Positions 1 through 8,665 of a stretch of DNA of 37,695 nt are shown piece by piece. This DNA is from Clostridia bacterium (GTDB lineage Bacteria > Bacillota > Clostridia > Christensenellales > CAG-314), in NCBI GenBank assembly GCA_017500855.1, contig JAFVYC010000041.1:1-37695 (forward strand). The letters run 5' to 3'. The notes beneath the pieces were generated by a model. It made no database searches, was not told the DNA's origin, and saw nothing but the letters and a program-made list of their open reading frames with translations. A program made the translations under genes and the position numbers. The stretch's first letter is position 1. Each line of letters starts with the position of its first letter.

Positions 1-291
1 GATATCCGAGTAAGAGGTGCCAAAGTCCTTTATGATCTTTGTAAAAACAGTTGCTTTTTCATATTCCGGATTCTCAGACAAGAATTTTTGATACAATTTC
101 TTTGAATTCTCTTTTACTTTTTCTTCGCTATAATAGTAGAACTGAGACAAAAGAGACAACAACATTTTGTGTTCGCTTTCATCAAATGCTTTAAGCCAAT
201 TGTCGATTCTTTCTTCAAATTCTTCTCGAAGTTTCATTCCGCCCCAACGAGAAGTCAAGTATTCATATTTTGGATGCTTTCGTTGAGACAT
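1..291 (-). CDS. Partial hypothetical protein, possibly PRTase-like conflict protein (N-terminus only)
   Basis: This is the first 97 codons of a gene that runs off the left edge, so the C-terminal part is not visible. The start ATG at 291 is preceded by a clear AGGAGG about 5 nt upstream. The visible part is charged and helical: an early YLTSRWGGM stretch, a segment around residues 26-36 with a WLKAF core, then LLSLLSQFYYYSEE near 44-57. This layout reminds me of the N-terminus of phosphoribosyltransferase-like (PRTase-CE) proteins found in conflict islands, but that is a weak recollection. It is the last visible gene of the minus-strand restriction operon and starts 16 nt after the Nudix reading frame ends, so it is probably cotranscribed with it. 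Confidence 0.6.
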   Translation of the reverse strand, partial: MSQRKHPKYEYLTSRWGGMKLREEFEERIDNWLKAFDESEHKMLLSLLSQFYYYSEEKVKENSKKLYQKFLSENPEYEKATVFTKIIKDFGTSYSDI

Positions 292-307
292 CGTTTTCCT
301 CCTGTTT

Positions 308-688
308 TTATCGGTTTTGAATACACTCCAATATTTCTTCATCCGCCGGGCAGAACTCATAGTTCGAAATCTCGCTTGGCGTTATCCATTGAATATCGTT
401 ATGTTCGAGTTTCCGAGGTTCACCTTCAACTACTGTTGCGTTAAACAATGTCAGATGCACCGCCAAGTCGGGATACTTGTGAACGACATCCATAAACACA
501 TCACCGACAAAAAGAAGAATATTTAATTCTTCCTTGCAGTCTCTGACAAGCGCCTGTTCCTTCGTTTCGCCTTGCTCAACCTTGCCGCAAACAAATTCCC
601 AAAGGAGCCCTCGCGCCTTGTGCGCCGGGCGTTGACAGATCATGAATTTATCGCCCTGCTAGATAAGAGCGGCTACAACCTCTACCAT
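308..688 (-). pseudogene. MutT-type Nudix hydrolase, interrupted by an early amber codon
   Basis: The frame opens with ATG at 688, one base after the stop of the upstream methyltransferase gene, and reads MVEVVAALI, then TAG at codon 10, then QGDKFMICQRP and a nearly full MutT-like domain. Nudix (d)NTP pyrophosphohydrolases usually have a residue, often Trp, at that point, so a TGG to TAG change is the simplest explanation. The Nudix box is recognisable (GKVEQGE, then RDCKEEL) but has Asp for the usual REUXEE Glu and Asn for the late Gly. An internal ATG at 643 could start a 111-residue product, but that product would lack the first beta strand. The gene is probably decaying, although a sequencing error or stop suppression is possible. 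Confidence 0.75.
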
Positions 689-689
689 T

Positions 690-1625
690 TTACATAATCT
701 CTTTTATTCTCTCAGCAATTCTTCTGACAACTGGCACAGTAACGCTATTGCCACATTGCTTATAGGCACTGTTCATTGGTATTCTACTAAACTTAAAGTC
801 ATTGGGAAAACCTTGCAAGGCCAAGCACTCTTGCGGGGTTATTTTTCTAAGGCCAAAGTCGTCCAAAATGACGGGCACGCGGTCGGGAAACGTTCCCATG
901 TTGGCAGTTAGTGTGGGGCAAATAAAATGCTTTTTCTTGCCAACGCCATGGTCGTTTATTTTATACAATGCCCGTTTATCTGTTACAGTTTCAACCAACT
1001 GTTGGTAATAAAAGCTACTTTCGTTATAGTAATAGCAATCGCTATGTTTGACATTTCTGCACAAAATATCGTTTAGCGAAACCGTCAAGTCTATTGGCTC
1101 TGGATATGTAAATCGTTGACATTGTTCATAGTCTAAAAATGCAACAATAAATATTCTCGACCGATGTTGTGGAACATTGCCATAGTCTTTGGAGTCCAAA
1201 ACCTTGTATCTTACAGAATAGCCAAATTGTGCTAAAGAGTTGTAAATAACCAAAAAAGTTTTCCCGTCGTCATGTTCCATCAAATTGGCAACATTTTCAA
1301 GAAAAATTACTTTGGGGCGTTTTGCATCCACGATACGAGTTATTTCAAAAAACAAGTTTCCTCGAGGGTCTTTGAACCCCTTTTGCATACCAACAATAGA
1401 AAAGGGCTGACAAGGAAATCCCGCAACTAAAATATCGAAGTCGGGGATTTCATTAACGTCAACTTGCCTAATGTCTTTCTCCACAAGACAAGTGTCGCCC
1501 AAATTATTGCGATATGTAATTGCGGCATCTTTATCAAATTCATTAGCCCAAACAATCTCAAAACCCGCTTGTTGAAAACCAAGGTCGATGCCACCTATAC
1601 CGCTAAATAGACTACAAACTTTCAT
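690..1625 (-). CDS. DNA (cytosine-5-)-methyltransferase, third of the island
   Basis: This 311-residue protein has the standard m5C methyltransferase order. The SAM-binding FSGIGGIDLGF motif lies near residues 7-17, the catalytic GFPCQPFS has its nucleophile at Cys72, ENV is at 110-112, QHRSRIF at 153-159, and a C-terminal GNSVTVPVV helix closes the fold. It transfers a methyl group from SAM to C5 of cytosine in a specific site, which would protect host DNA from the adjacent McrBC-like nuclease. It starts only 3 nt after the McrC-like gene and ends one base before the Nudix start. It is shorter than the other two methyltransferases of the island and has an ordinary Dcm-like spacing, so it probably belongs to a different subfamily and recognises a different site or strand. 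Confidence 0.95.
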   Translation of the reverse strand: MKVCSLFSGIGGIDLGFQQAGFEIVWANEFDKDAAITYRNNLGDTCLVEKDIRQVDVNEIPDFDILVAGFPCQPFSIVGMQKGFKDPRGNLFFEITRIVDAKRPKVIFLENVANLMEHDDGKTFLVIYNSLAQFGYSVRYKVLDSKDYGNVPQHRSRIFIVAFLDYEQCQRFTYPEPIDLTVSLNDILCRNVKHSDCYYYNESSFYYQQLVETVTDKRALYKINDHGVGKKKHFICPTLTANMGTFPDRVPVILDDFGLRKITPQECLALQGFPNDFKFSRIPMNSAYKQCGNSVTVPVVRRIAERIKEIM

Positions 1626-1628
1626 AAG

Positions 1629-2735
1629 CTACATCCTATCTAAAACTATTTCAAGCGTATCTATAAATAACACCAAATCCTCTTCAATTTTTCGCCATTC
1701 ATCATTCAAATTCAATGTCTTAAAGAATATTGGCGCTTGTATCAACGGTGCCATTCTAGGTCTCTTAAAATCATGTCTAACCGTTGGGTATATCAACGCA
1801 CCCAACTTTTTCCCAATAAATTCACTGTCGATAACGTACCCTCTAACTTGATCGATATGATTTCTACGAAATCTTTCTATAGTAGAATCACGGTATCCTT
1901 GAACTAGGGTTTCTTGATAGTACTTTGCATCAATTATTAATTGTTTTTGTGTCACTTTGTTTTCTACAACGATATCACTACGTCTATCACTAGGATTTTC
2001 TATAATATCGACCAAATCTCCAAACCTAAACTCAGCATCTTTTTCCATTTTCCAGTTGATTTTCGGAGCATGAACTTTGTATATTTTTGGGTCGAGATTT
2101 ACGGCATAGAAATTCAAAATAAACTGCTCATAAACTTTTTCCATTTGTCCGTCTCTAAAAAAGTCTTTGAACACATTAGAACCATCTTCGTCATTCACGA
2201 TAGTATTATCATACAGCATTATCGCAACACGAATAAGCATTTGGTAAATAACGTTGTTACGGTTAAAAACTAGCTTTTTGCGGTTTTCTTTTGTAGGAGC
2301 CGTTTCGTCAATTCCAACAAAAAACATACGCTGTTTTTTTAGATTCGTTTTAGTTATTGCACTAATATTAGGATTCCGGAGCAGTCTTTCTATCGTAAAT
2401 TTTAATATTTGATTAAATACATCATTGGTAGAATAATCATCATAATTACAATATAATTTCTTGTGCAAAGAGGAAAATTTCGTGACACTTTCTTGCATAT
2501 TAATTTTGCCACGCAAAGTTGAAAGGTCTTCACCTTGGCTAATATATGAGCGATGAAAGCCTGCCCTAATAAGCTTGCCAATGCCATATGTAAAAATTCT
2601 ACCCAGCAAATTATAAGCATCGTCAAAATCATCCTCGCCTACTTTTATATCATCTTTAATGGCAAGAATGTTCCACGCATAACAAAGCATGTAAAATATG
2701 TTTTTAATAGGAATTGGGGATTTGTGCACACTCAT
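1629..2735 (-). CDS. McrC-like restriction endonuclease subunit
   Basis: This 368-residue protein begins with an IPIKNIFYMLCYAWN stretch typical of McrC proteins in LlaJI/BsuMI-type systems. The C-terminal half carries a PD-(D/E)xK nuclease core: SDIVV with Asp254, then LIIDAKYY with Asp269 and Lys271. In McrBC systems this subunit supplies the DNA-cutting activity and is driven by the GTPase translocase McrB. The gene starts 2 nt after the McrB-like stop codon, which suggests translational coupling and balanced production. No frameshift or missing catalytic residue is seen, so the nuclease looks intact. Confidence 0.92.
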   Translation of the reverse strand: MSVHKSPIPIKNIFYMLCYAWNILAIKDDIKVGEDDFDDAYNLLGRIFTYGIGKLIRAGFHRSYISQGEDLSTLRGKINMQESVTKFSSLHKKLYCNYDDYSTNDVFNQILKFTIERLLRNPNISAITKTNLKKQRMFFVGIDETAPTKENRKKLVFNRNNVIYQMLIRVAIMLYDNTIVNDEDGSNVFKDFFRDGQMEKVYEQFILNFYAVNLDPKIYKVHAPKINWKMEKDAEFRFGDLVDIIENPSDRRSDIVVENKVTQKQLIIDAKYYQETLVQGYRDSTIERFRRNHIDQVRGYVIDSEFIGKKLGALIYPTVRHDFKRPRMAPLIQAPIFFKTLNLNDEWRKIEEDLVLFIDTLEIVLDRM

Positions 2736-2736
2736 T

Positions 2737-4893
2737 TTAGTCTTTCAGCAATTCTTTTTTACAATTGTCAGCTTTTGATTTATCATCCCACCAATACTCA
2801 TCTAACAGTGGGCATATTTCGAACTTTATAATTGATTTATACCAATCATTTTCAGATTGGCCTTCGACAGGTTCAACACAAAAATAACTATGGCCTATAC
2901 AAAAACCTTTACCTAATCCCGACGTGTTCTCGTCGGCAATTTTATCATTCAAATCAGACAGTCTATTGATTACCTTGTTTACAATTAGTCCATTATGGAT
3001 AAAACTCTCCAAGTGCCTCCTAAATGCCTCCTTCTTAAAGGCTGGTTCTACTTCAAAGAAGCTAAAGCGTCTTCTTAGAGCATAATCCATCATTGCCAGG
3101 CTCCTATCAGCAGTATTCATCATACCAATTAAGTAAACATTTTCGGGAACGAAAAATTCTTCATCTTTATAAGCTAACTTTATTGCTTTGCCACGCTTGT
3201 CGCCCTCAATAAGCATCATTAGCTCGCCAAAAATTTTACTCAAATTGCCTCTATTGATTTCATCTACGATAAAGAAAAATTCCTTGTCCGGTTCTTCAGC
3301 TGCTCTTTTGCAAAACTTATAAAACACACCATCCTTGAGTTCAAATCCATTTTCATTAGGCTTATATCCCATAATAAAATCTTCATACGAATAATTTTGA
3401 TGGAATTGAATCATCTCTACTTGTGACGCACTTGTGCAACCAATAATAGAATATGCCAATTTCTTTGCAAGATAGGTTTTTCCGACACCCGGAGCGCCTT
3501 GCAATATAACATTCCGTTTGTATTTTAGCAAGTTGTACAAAGAATCGTACTCTTCATTTGTCATAAATACATCAACTAAAAAATCTTCTTTAGTATATTC
3601 TACCGTTTCTTCTTGAGTCACTTCAATGCCGTCATCCATGTCAACAACACCTTTCTCCAAGAGTTCTAAAATCAAAGACTTATAAACATTTAGTGAAAAA
3701 ATACTACGAGACGAACATAATGAATTTTTGAATTCCTTTGGCAAATCGCTATAAGCGAAGGATTTAAGCCACTCAACTTTTCGATTGTTGACATAACCAG
3801 GATGCTGGTCACCGTTGGTTTCATCGAAATAGTAATTAGAAACTATTTTTCCAATATGTGCATTTTTACCATCGCCATAAACAACATAATCACCAATAGC
3901 CATAGCCTTAACAAAAGTCCAAATTTGACTAACGTCTTGTGCTCGTCCATTTTTTGTTTTACTTGGGTAGCAATTCTCGTGCAAATCACTTAAATCGCTT
4001 TTATCTTGAATGGATGATAAATCGCCCATTTCGCTCCAACCGATGCATATATGAGGATTATCTAAACTTAATGCGTTATTCTTAAGCTTTATGTGGATAC
4101 CGTAAATATTTCTTTCCAAAATATCATATTTATTGCTTTCGCAATCGTTTGATTGAGTTTCCCAAATAATGTCAGCCGATATTGACATGCCAAACTTGAC
4201 AGCCTTTACAAGATCGGGCGAAAAATATTTAGAATCAGCAATAAGCTCTTCAATTACAATGCTTGAATTCTTAATTATGCTACAATATTTAACTCCGAAA
4301 ATTACCGCAGCATTTTTTTCGCTTTTGCCTTGAGATTTTGCGGTGTACATAAAATTATTAAAAACGCTAATCAAATCATTTTTCAACATTTTAACTTTCA
4401 TAATCTCCTGTTTCCAATTGTCAGATATCTTAATTTTTACGTAGTATGTAGTATCATCCCTGATGATTTCAAAATTTGTAATTTTCGTAAACAATAAGCC
4501 TTTGAAAGCAACTATTGCATCATCTTTATTGTTAAATGTATAGTAACCTCTTTCGCCAGTAGTTGAAAACTTGTCAATTTCAATATCGGTATGCTTATAT
4601 GCAAAATAGTTTCTCGCTTTTTTGTAGTCATACATGGTGCCCTTAAATAAGTGTATGTATGAGTCCAAGATGGAGTCTAATTGCTTGATAACCTCGTGTA
4701 TACTCTCAATATCTATATACATTTTTTTGCAGTTAGCCATAAATTGTTTAACCTTGGCCTTGCTATAAGGATCATCTCCAGCGTAATAGCTACACGTACA
4801 TGAGTCCTTACCTCCCCTGTACTGACAACTAACCACTGCGTCACTTCTTGGAATATCCGCTAAAAGTATACCATCGTTAGTAATTTTAATCAT
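2737..4893 (-). CDS. McrB-like AAA+ GTPase with EVE/PUA-like target domain
   Basis: This 718-residue protein has an McrB-type AAA+ motor at about residues 460-700: Walker A GAPGVGKT at 466-473, Walker B FIVDEINRG near 541-549 and the McrB signature MNTADRS at 592-598. Residues about 270-380 (ICIGWSEMGDL, then QIWTFVKAMAIGDYVV) look like an EVE/PUA-like domain, a fold often placed N-terminal to McrB motors to read modified bases. Residues 1-260 are not recognised; they include a CxC pair near the start and a long mixed alpha/beta segment. The start overlaps the preceding methyltransferase stop by 4 nt (ATGA). It should hydrolyse GTP and translocate DNA to the McrC-like nuclease. Confidence 0.93.
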   Translation of the reverse strand: MIKITNDGILLADIPRSDAVVSCQYRGGKDSCTCSYYAGDDPYSKAKVKQFMANCKKMYIDIESIHEVIKQLDSILDSYIHLFKGTMYDYKKARNYFAYKHTDIEIDKFSTTGERGYYTFNNKDDAIVAFKGLLFTKITNFEIIRDDTTYYVKIKISDNWKQEIMKVKMLKNDLISVFNNFMYTAKSQGKSEKNAAVIFGVKYCSIIKNSSIVIEELIADSKYFSPDLVKAVKFGMSISADIIWETQSNDCESNKYDILERNIYGIHIKLKNNALSLDNPHICIGWSEMGDLSSIQDKSDLSDLHENCYPSKTKNGRAQDVSQIWTFVKAMAIGDYVVYGDGKNAHIGKIVSNYYFDETNGDQHPGYVNNRKVEWLKSFAYSDLPKEFKNSLCSSRSIFSLNVYKSLILELLEKGVVDMDDGIEVTQEETVEYTKEDFLVDVFMTNEEYDSLYNLLKYKRNVILQGAPGVGKTYLAKKLAYSIIGCTSASQVEMIQFHQNYSYEDFIMGYKPNENGFELKDGVFYKFCKRAAEEPDKEFFFIVDEINRGNLSKIFGELMMLIEGDKRGKAIKLAYKDEEFFVPENVYLIGMMNTADRSLAMMDYALRRRFSFFEVEPAFKKEAFRRHLESFIHNGLIVNKVINRLSDLNDKIADENTSGLGKGFCIGHSYFCVEPVEGQSENDWYKSIIKFEICPLLDEYWWDDKSKADNCKKELLKD

Positions 4894-6008
4894 ACTTGTC
4901 CCTCAAAAACTTTTGTTTTCAATATCTCATTGACCACTGCCATCATTACATCAACGACAATGGAGTTGCCTGCTTGTTTGTACATTTGAGCTCTAGATAC
5001 AACTTGTTTGAAGTCGTCGGTAAATCCCATTAGGCGCAATGCCTCTCTTTCGGATAACATCCTTATTTTTCCATCTACAGTATAATAGTTATCAACTCCT
5101 GCACGATGTCTATTTCCCATAGTTTTTAAGAGTGTACGAGCTATAGGCAAATCAATTTTGACAGGCGTAGAAAATGTCTTTGTGCCTGTACACATTACAT
5201 AGGCTCTAAGTTTAGGTGTTAAAAAATACTTGGGATCAATTTGCCCCCCAATTTTTTCAAGAAGAATTTTTCCATCTACGGAATTGAAATGTCCTTCAGC
5301 GCAACTCTCTATCAAGAAATCTTGAGCGGCGAAATCCAGTTGCTTAGTTTCGGGGGGAAATTGCAATTCCGCATGCTTTAAGTCTTTTCGTATACCAACC
5401 ACAAATAATCTTCTACGAGTTTGCGGGATGCCATAATCACTAGCATTTAGCACATCGAATTTTATATCATAATCAAGTTTGTCAAAAACCTTTCTTATTA
5501 CGTTCCATGTTCTTCCATAATCGTGATTTATCATATTGCGGACATTTTCGTAAATAAATACTTTAGGCTGAATCTCATCAACTAAGCGTCCAAACTCATA
5601 AAACAAGGTACCACGAGTATCATCTAGACCCGCCTCAAACCCCACAGACGAGAAACTTTGACAAGGACTTCCTCCTACAAACAAATCGACTTGGTCTTTA
5701 AAGTCTCGTCCATCTAATAAGCAAACATCTTGGAAAAACATATTATCTTTAACTGAGTAGTTGGCAAGATATGATTGCTCCATATAGTTGCGACACTTTG
5801 TTTTTTGTGCATACAGCTGCTCAACATACACTTTCTTTTCTAATGGTGTACTCAATGAATCTACTATGCGTTTTTCCTTCGCATAATCGATACTTACTTC
5901 ACGTTCTCCATTGTCACAAGCGAAAATTATTTCGTGATCTATATTCATTCTTTTTAGTGCAAATTCTATTGCGCCAATTCCACTAAAAACTGTTGCAACT
6001 CTTAACAT
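4890..6008 (-). CDS. DNA (cytosine-5-)-methyltransferase, second of the paralogous pair
   Basis: This 372-residue m5C methyltransferase has ATVFSGIGAIEFAL at the SAM site, GGSPCQSFSSVG with catalytic Cys116, YENV at 153-156, PQTRRRLF and a C-terminal GNSIVVDVM. Between the SAM site and the PCQ motif it has an insertion of about 60 residues compared with a plain Dcm, and this insertion is shared with the neighbour at 6002-7090. The two genes overlap by 7 nt and are clearly paralogues. In LlaJI, two m5C methyltransferases each modify one strand of an asymmetric site, and the same division of labour is plausible here. The stop is TGA, unlike most genes in the window, and overlaps the McrB-like start. 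Confidence 0.95.
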   Translation of the reverse strand: MLRVATVFSGIGAIEFALKRMNIDHEIIFACDNGEREVSIDYAKEKRIVDSLSTPLEKKVYVEQLYAQKTKCRNYMEQSYLANYSVKDNMFFQDVCLLDGRDFKDQVDLFVGGSPCQSFSSVGFEAGLDDTRGTLFYEFGRLVDEIQPKVFIYENVRNMINHDYGRTWNVIRKVFDKLDYDIKFDVLNASDYGIPQTRRRLFVVGIRKDLKHAELQFPPETKQLDFAAQDFLIESCAEGHFNSVDGKILLEKIGGQIDPKYFLTPKLRAYVMCTGTKTFSTPVKIDLPIARTLLKTMGNRHRAGVDNYYTVDGKIRMLSEREALRLMGFTDDFKQVVSRAQMYKQAGNSIVVDVMMAVVNEILKTKVFEGQV

Positions 6009-7090
6009 TTCAAAATTCCTTTATTCCTCATTTCATTAATGATTGCTTCCAAAACATTCACGACTATCGCATTACCGGATTGTCTCCATGCCATCGTATC
6101 ATGAACAACAATTTTGTATTCATCGGTAAAGCCCATTAGTCTAAAGCACTCTCTTGGCGTAAGCTGTCTTGCCACCCCGTATTGTCCCTGATATTGTCCT
6201 ACATATGCGCGTTGCAAAATCTCAGGCGTGTGCCTTTGATAATCTAAAGGTTCAAATCTAAAATCACCATTCCAATTGAATTGTTGGTTCGCCTTTTGGC
6301 ACATCATTATTGTGCCGTTAACTTTTGCTCTATTAGCATAAAACGGATTTGTAACAAATTCAAATCCCTTTTGGCCAAGATAGTATTTGGCGGGTATTAT
6401 TTCTTCCAAATAATCCGAAATTGTTGTTTGCAACTCTACTTCAGTTGGGATTTCCATTGTATTTTCGACTTTAGTTCCTACAACAAAAATTCTTTTCCTG
6501 TCATGAGGAATACCATAATTCTTAGCATTTAACTTAAATAACTTAATGTCGTATTCTAAGGATTGGAAAACATTGTTAATAGTTTCCCATGTTCTTCCCT
6601 GATCATGATTAAGCATGCCCAAGACGTTTTCATATATAAAAATCTTAGGTTGGCATTCTTGAACAATACGTGCATACTCATAAAATAATGTTCCTCGAGT
6701 ATCTTCTAATCCTCCTCTTTTTCCTATAACAGAGAAACTTTGGCAGGGGCTTCCACCAACCAACAAATCAATCTCACAATCTTTGTATATTTTACCATCC
6801 AAAAACCTAACATCTTGGTAATAATGGCCTTCCGACACATCGAAATTAGCAAGATATTGTTTTTGCATAAAATTCTCTCTCTTGCTTTCTAAGATGTATA
6901 ACTCTTCAATGTGGCGGTTCCTTTCTAACAAAGACATTCCCCGCGTGTCGTCAACTATATCTTTAATGGATGATTTAAGTTCCCTTTCGCCATTATCCGC
7001 AGCAAAAATGATTTTGTAATCAATATTTTGCTTCACCAAAGCTTCTTCAATAGCACCAACGCCACTAAATAGTGTTGCTATGTTAATCAT
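6002..7090 (-). CDS. DNA (cytosine-5-)-methyltransferase, first of the paralogous pair
   Basis: This 362-residue m5C methyltransferase has ATLFSGVGAIEEAL, GGSPCQSFSVIG (catalytic Cys116), YENVLGM, IPHDRKRIF and GNAIVVNVL. It matches the 4890-6008 protein almost motif for motif, with the catalytic Cys at the same residue number, so it probably arose by tandem duplication, with later divergence in the target-recognition region. It is the first enzyme gene after the XRE regulator, 26 nt downstream, with a GGGAGAAAG-like ribosome site. Placing methylase genes before the nuclease genes is common in restriction operons, since protection must come first. The strand or half-site it modifies cannot be read from the sequence. 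Confidence 0.95.
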   Translation of the reverse strand: MINIATLFSGVGAIEEALVKQNIDYKIIFAADNGERELKSSIKDIVDDTRGMSLLERNRHIEELYILESKRENFMQKQYLANFDVSEGHYYQDVRFLDGKIYKDCEIDLLVGGSPCQSFSVIGKRGGLEDTRGTLFYEYARIVQECQPKIFIYENVLGMLNHDQGRTWETINNVFQSLEYDIKLFKLNAKNYGIPHDRKRIFVVGTKVENTMEIPTEVELQTTISDYLEEIIPAKYYLGQKGFEFVTNPFYANRAKVNGTIMMCQKANQQFNWNGDFRFEPLDYQRHTPEILQRAYVGQYQGQYGVARQLTPRECFRLMGFTDEYKIVVHDTMAWRQSGNAIVVNVLEAIINEMRNKGILKC

Positions 7091-7116
7091 TTCTTTCTCC
7101 CAAATTACAGTCTATA

Positions 7117-7317
7117 TTAAATAATTTCAACAATATCGTCCATCGTGCAATTTAATGCTGCACAAATCTTTACAAGCACATCACTTGACACAGTCGCACC
7201 GTCTTTTTTCATTTTCGCAAGTGTCGCTTGACTAATGCCTGCTTTTTGAGCCAATTCCTTGCTCTTCATTTCGCGATCAATTAGTAATTTAAACAATCGT
7301 TTGTAACTTGCTGCCAT
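7117..7317 (-). CDS. XRE-family control-type regulator of the restriction operon
   Basis: This 66-residue protein is a single Cro/C1-type helix-turn-helix: ELAQKAGISQATLAKM forms the HTH and LVKICAALNCTMDDIVEI the closing helices. Small XRE proteins at the head of restriction-modification operons often act as controller (C) proteins that time methylase and nuclease expression. It is the promoter-proximal gene of the minus-strand island and has a good AAGGAG ribosome site. The function is inferred from its position, because its DNA-binding site was not identified. Confidence 0.88.
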   Translation of the reverse strand: MAASYKRLFKLLIDREMKSKELAQKAGISQATLAKMKKDGATVSSDVLVKICAALNCTMDDIVEII

Positions 7318-7355
7318 TTTATCACTCCTTGATAAAACTAATTTTGATAACTGAC

Positions 7356-7384
7356 ATTATATCATTTATTTTGACAAAAATCAA
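7356..7384 (-). promoter_or_regulatory. Promoter of the restriction operon
   Basis: Read on the minus strand there is TTGATT, 17 nt, then TATAAT, placing transcription start about 30 nt before the XRE start codon. Several ATCAA/TTGAT half-sites lie around it and could be regulator contacts, but no clean operator palindrome is visible. Confidence 0.6.
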
Positions 7385-7655
7385 TAGTTCACAGGAAATT
7401 AATTACAAGATCGTTTAATTTGTTTAGCGCATAAACAATTATGGCCCCATTCATTATTGACGATACTTTTTATGGAGAGAATATCACAAACAAAATCACC
7501 CATCAAAATTGCCATTTGAGAGTTAGACGTACGTTGTATATATACAAGGCACGCAAAACAAGAAAAGAAAAGTGAAAAAAATAGATAATCAAAATATCTT
7601 TGAGCGTTTTGTATGAAATGTTAACAAAACGGGCGAACATTCCAACGAAAATTGG
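7385..7655. other. Intergenic stretch between the restriction island and the XRE membrane gene
   Basis: No gene with a convincing ribosome site is seen. The stretch is AT-rich like the island. It contains a perfect 14-bp palindrome, TTGTATATATACAA, at 7534-7547. A 44-codon open frame from ATG at 7441 has no Shine-Dalgarno sequence and no recognisable product. This zone may hold the island boundary, but no flanking direct repeats were found by eye. Confidence 0.5.
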
Positions 7656-7684
7656 TAGACTGCCTGTTTAGTGCGTGCTACAAT
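7656..7684 (+). promoter_or_regulatory. Probable promoter of the XRE membrane gene
   Basis: The sequence has a weak -35 (TAGACT), 17 nt and an extended -10 (TGC followed by TACAAT), about 25 nt before the start codon. The good -10 and the TGn extension support it in spite of the poor -35. Confidence 0.45.
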
Positions 7685-7708
7685 AGATTCAATTGGAGGT
7701 GAAAGAAA

Positions 7709-8665
7709 ATGGAAAATAAAATTTACCAACTGCGAAAATCGTGTGGGATGACTCAAGAACAACTTGCTGAAGAAGTGGGGGTTGCGAGGCAAACCATTTC
7801 CAAGTGGGAACTTGGGGAAACAGCGCCCGACATCAAGCAAGCGCAAGTGCTTGCGCAAATATTTGGCATCACATTGAATGAACTTGTAGAAGATAGCACA
7901 AAACCCCCTGTGCGTGGTGCAAAAAATAACATTGCAAGCTCTTTCCCTTGGATAAAAATTGTTGCATGGGCACTTGCAACAACTTTCCTGTGTTTGGCAA
8001 TTTTTGGTGTTTTGGAAATTGCTAGCAGAATTAGCATTCTGAACCCGCCAGACGTGCACACCGCTGTGGTTATTTCTCGCCAAAAGCCCATTATCCTAGA
8101 AGAAAACTATTCCACAAAGCAAGTCTTTTGCCAACAAAACAAGCCCGCCATAATGTGCGAATTGCCGAGTGATTTTGTAGCCGACAATGCAACTAGCGGA
8201 GTTTACACCAATGGAAATGGCAAATTTGTAGTCTTTGATGCGCAGTTTGCATCGGATGTTGCAAACCCACTTGAGGGAACTCAATACATTTCATCTTTTG
8301 AAAACAAAGGCTACACAACTTACATCGACATGGCAAGGGCCTCCATGTACTACGATGCACCACAATTTGGAATTTTTTCATCAAAAGAACAACTGTGTCT
8401 GGTTGGAGGCTCCAAACTCTTACGTCAACAACTGTGCGCAGGACGTAACGCTGAATACTACGAAATAGACGGCGGACTTACGGAAGATGGATACCAAATG
8501 CGTGTTTACGGGTTTGCACTGCTGTTCGATGACTGCACCTGGCAAATAGTTTTGAAAGACTTTAACGATAACTACTGCTTTGTCACGGTAAAAGACGAAA
8601 CCGGCTTGGGAACGTCCACTGATACATTGGCTCAGTTTTTGAGCACTATGTGTATGGATTCCTAA
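7709..8665 (+). CDS. Membrane-anchored XRE-family transcriptional regulator
   Basis: This 318-residue protein starts at an ATG with GGAGGTG 7 nt upstream. Residues 1-60 form a Cro/C1-type HTH domain (MTQEQLAEEVGVARQTISKW). Residues about 83-105 form one transmembrane helix. The remaining 210 residues would lie outside the membrane and are not recognised; they are rich in beta-type and aromatic residues and contain several Cys. A DNA-binding domain tethered by one helix to an outer domain suggests a one-component sensor that reads an external signal. No partner gene lies in the same transcript, since a terminator follows. Its base composition is between that of the restriction island and the rest of the window. 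Confidence 0.85.
   Translation: MENKIYQLRKSCGMTQEQLAEEVGVARQTISKWELGETAPDIKQAQVLAQIFGITLNELVEDSTKPPVRGAKNNIASSFPWIKIVAWALATTFLCLAIFGVLEIASRISILNPPDVHTAVVISRQKPIILEENYSTKQVFCQQNKPAIMCELPSDFVADNATSGVYTNGNGKFVVFDAQFASDVANPLEGTQYISSFENKGYTTYIDMARASMYYDAPQFGIFSSKEQLCLVGGSKLLRQQLCAGRNAEYYEIDGGLTEDGYQMRVYGFALLFDDCTWQIVLKDFNDNYCFVTVKDETGLGTSTDTLAQFLSTMCMDS

Noticed and set aside
7441..7575. 44-codon plus-strand open frame in the gap after the restriction island
   Set aside because: It has no Shine-Dalgarno site, no promoter at a useful distance and no recognisable product, so it is left as intergenic.
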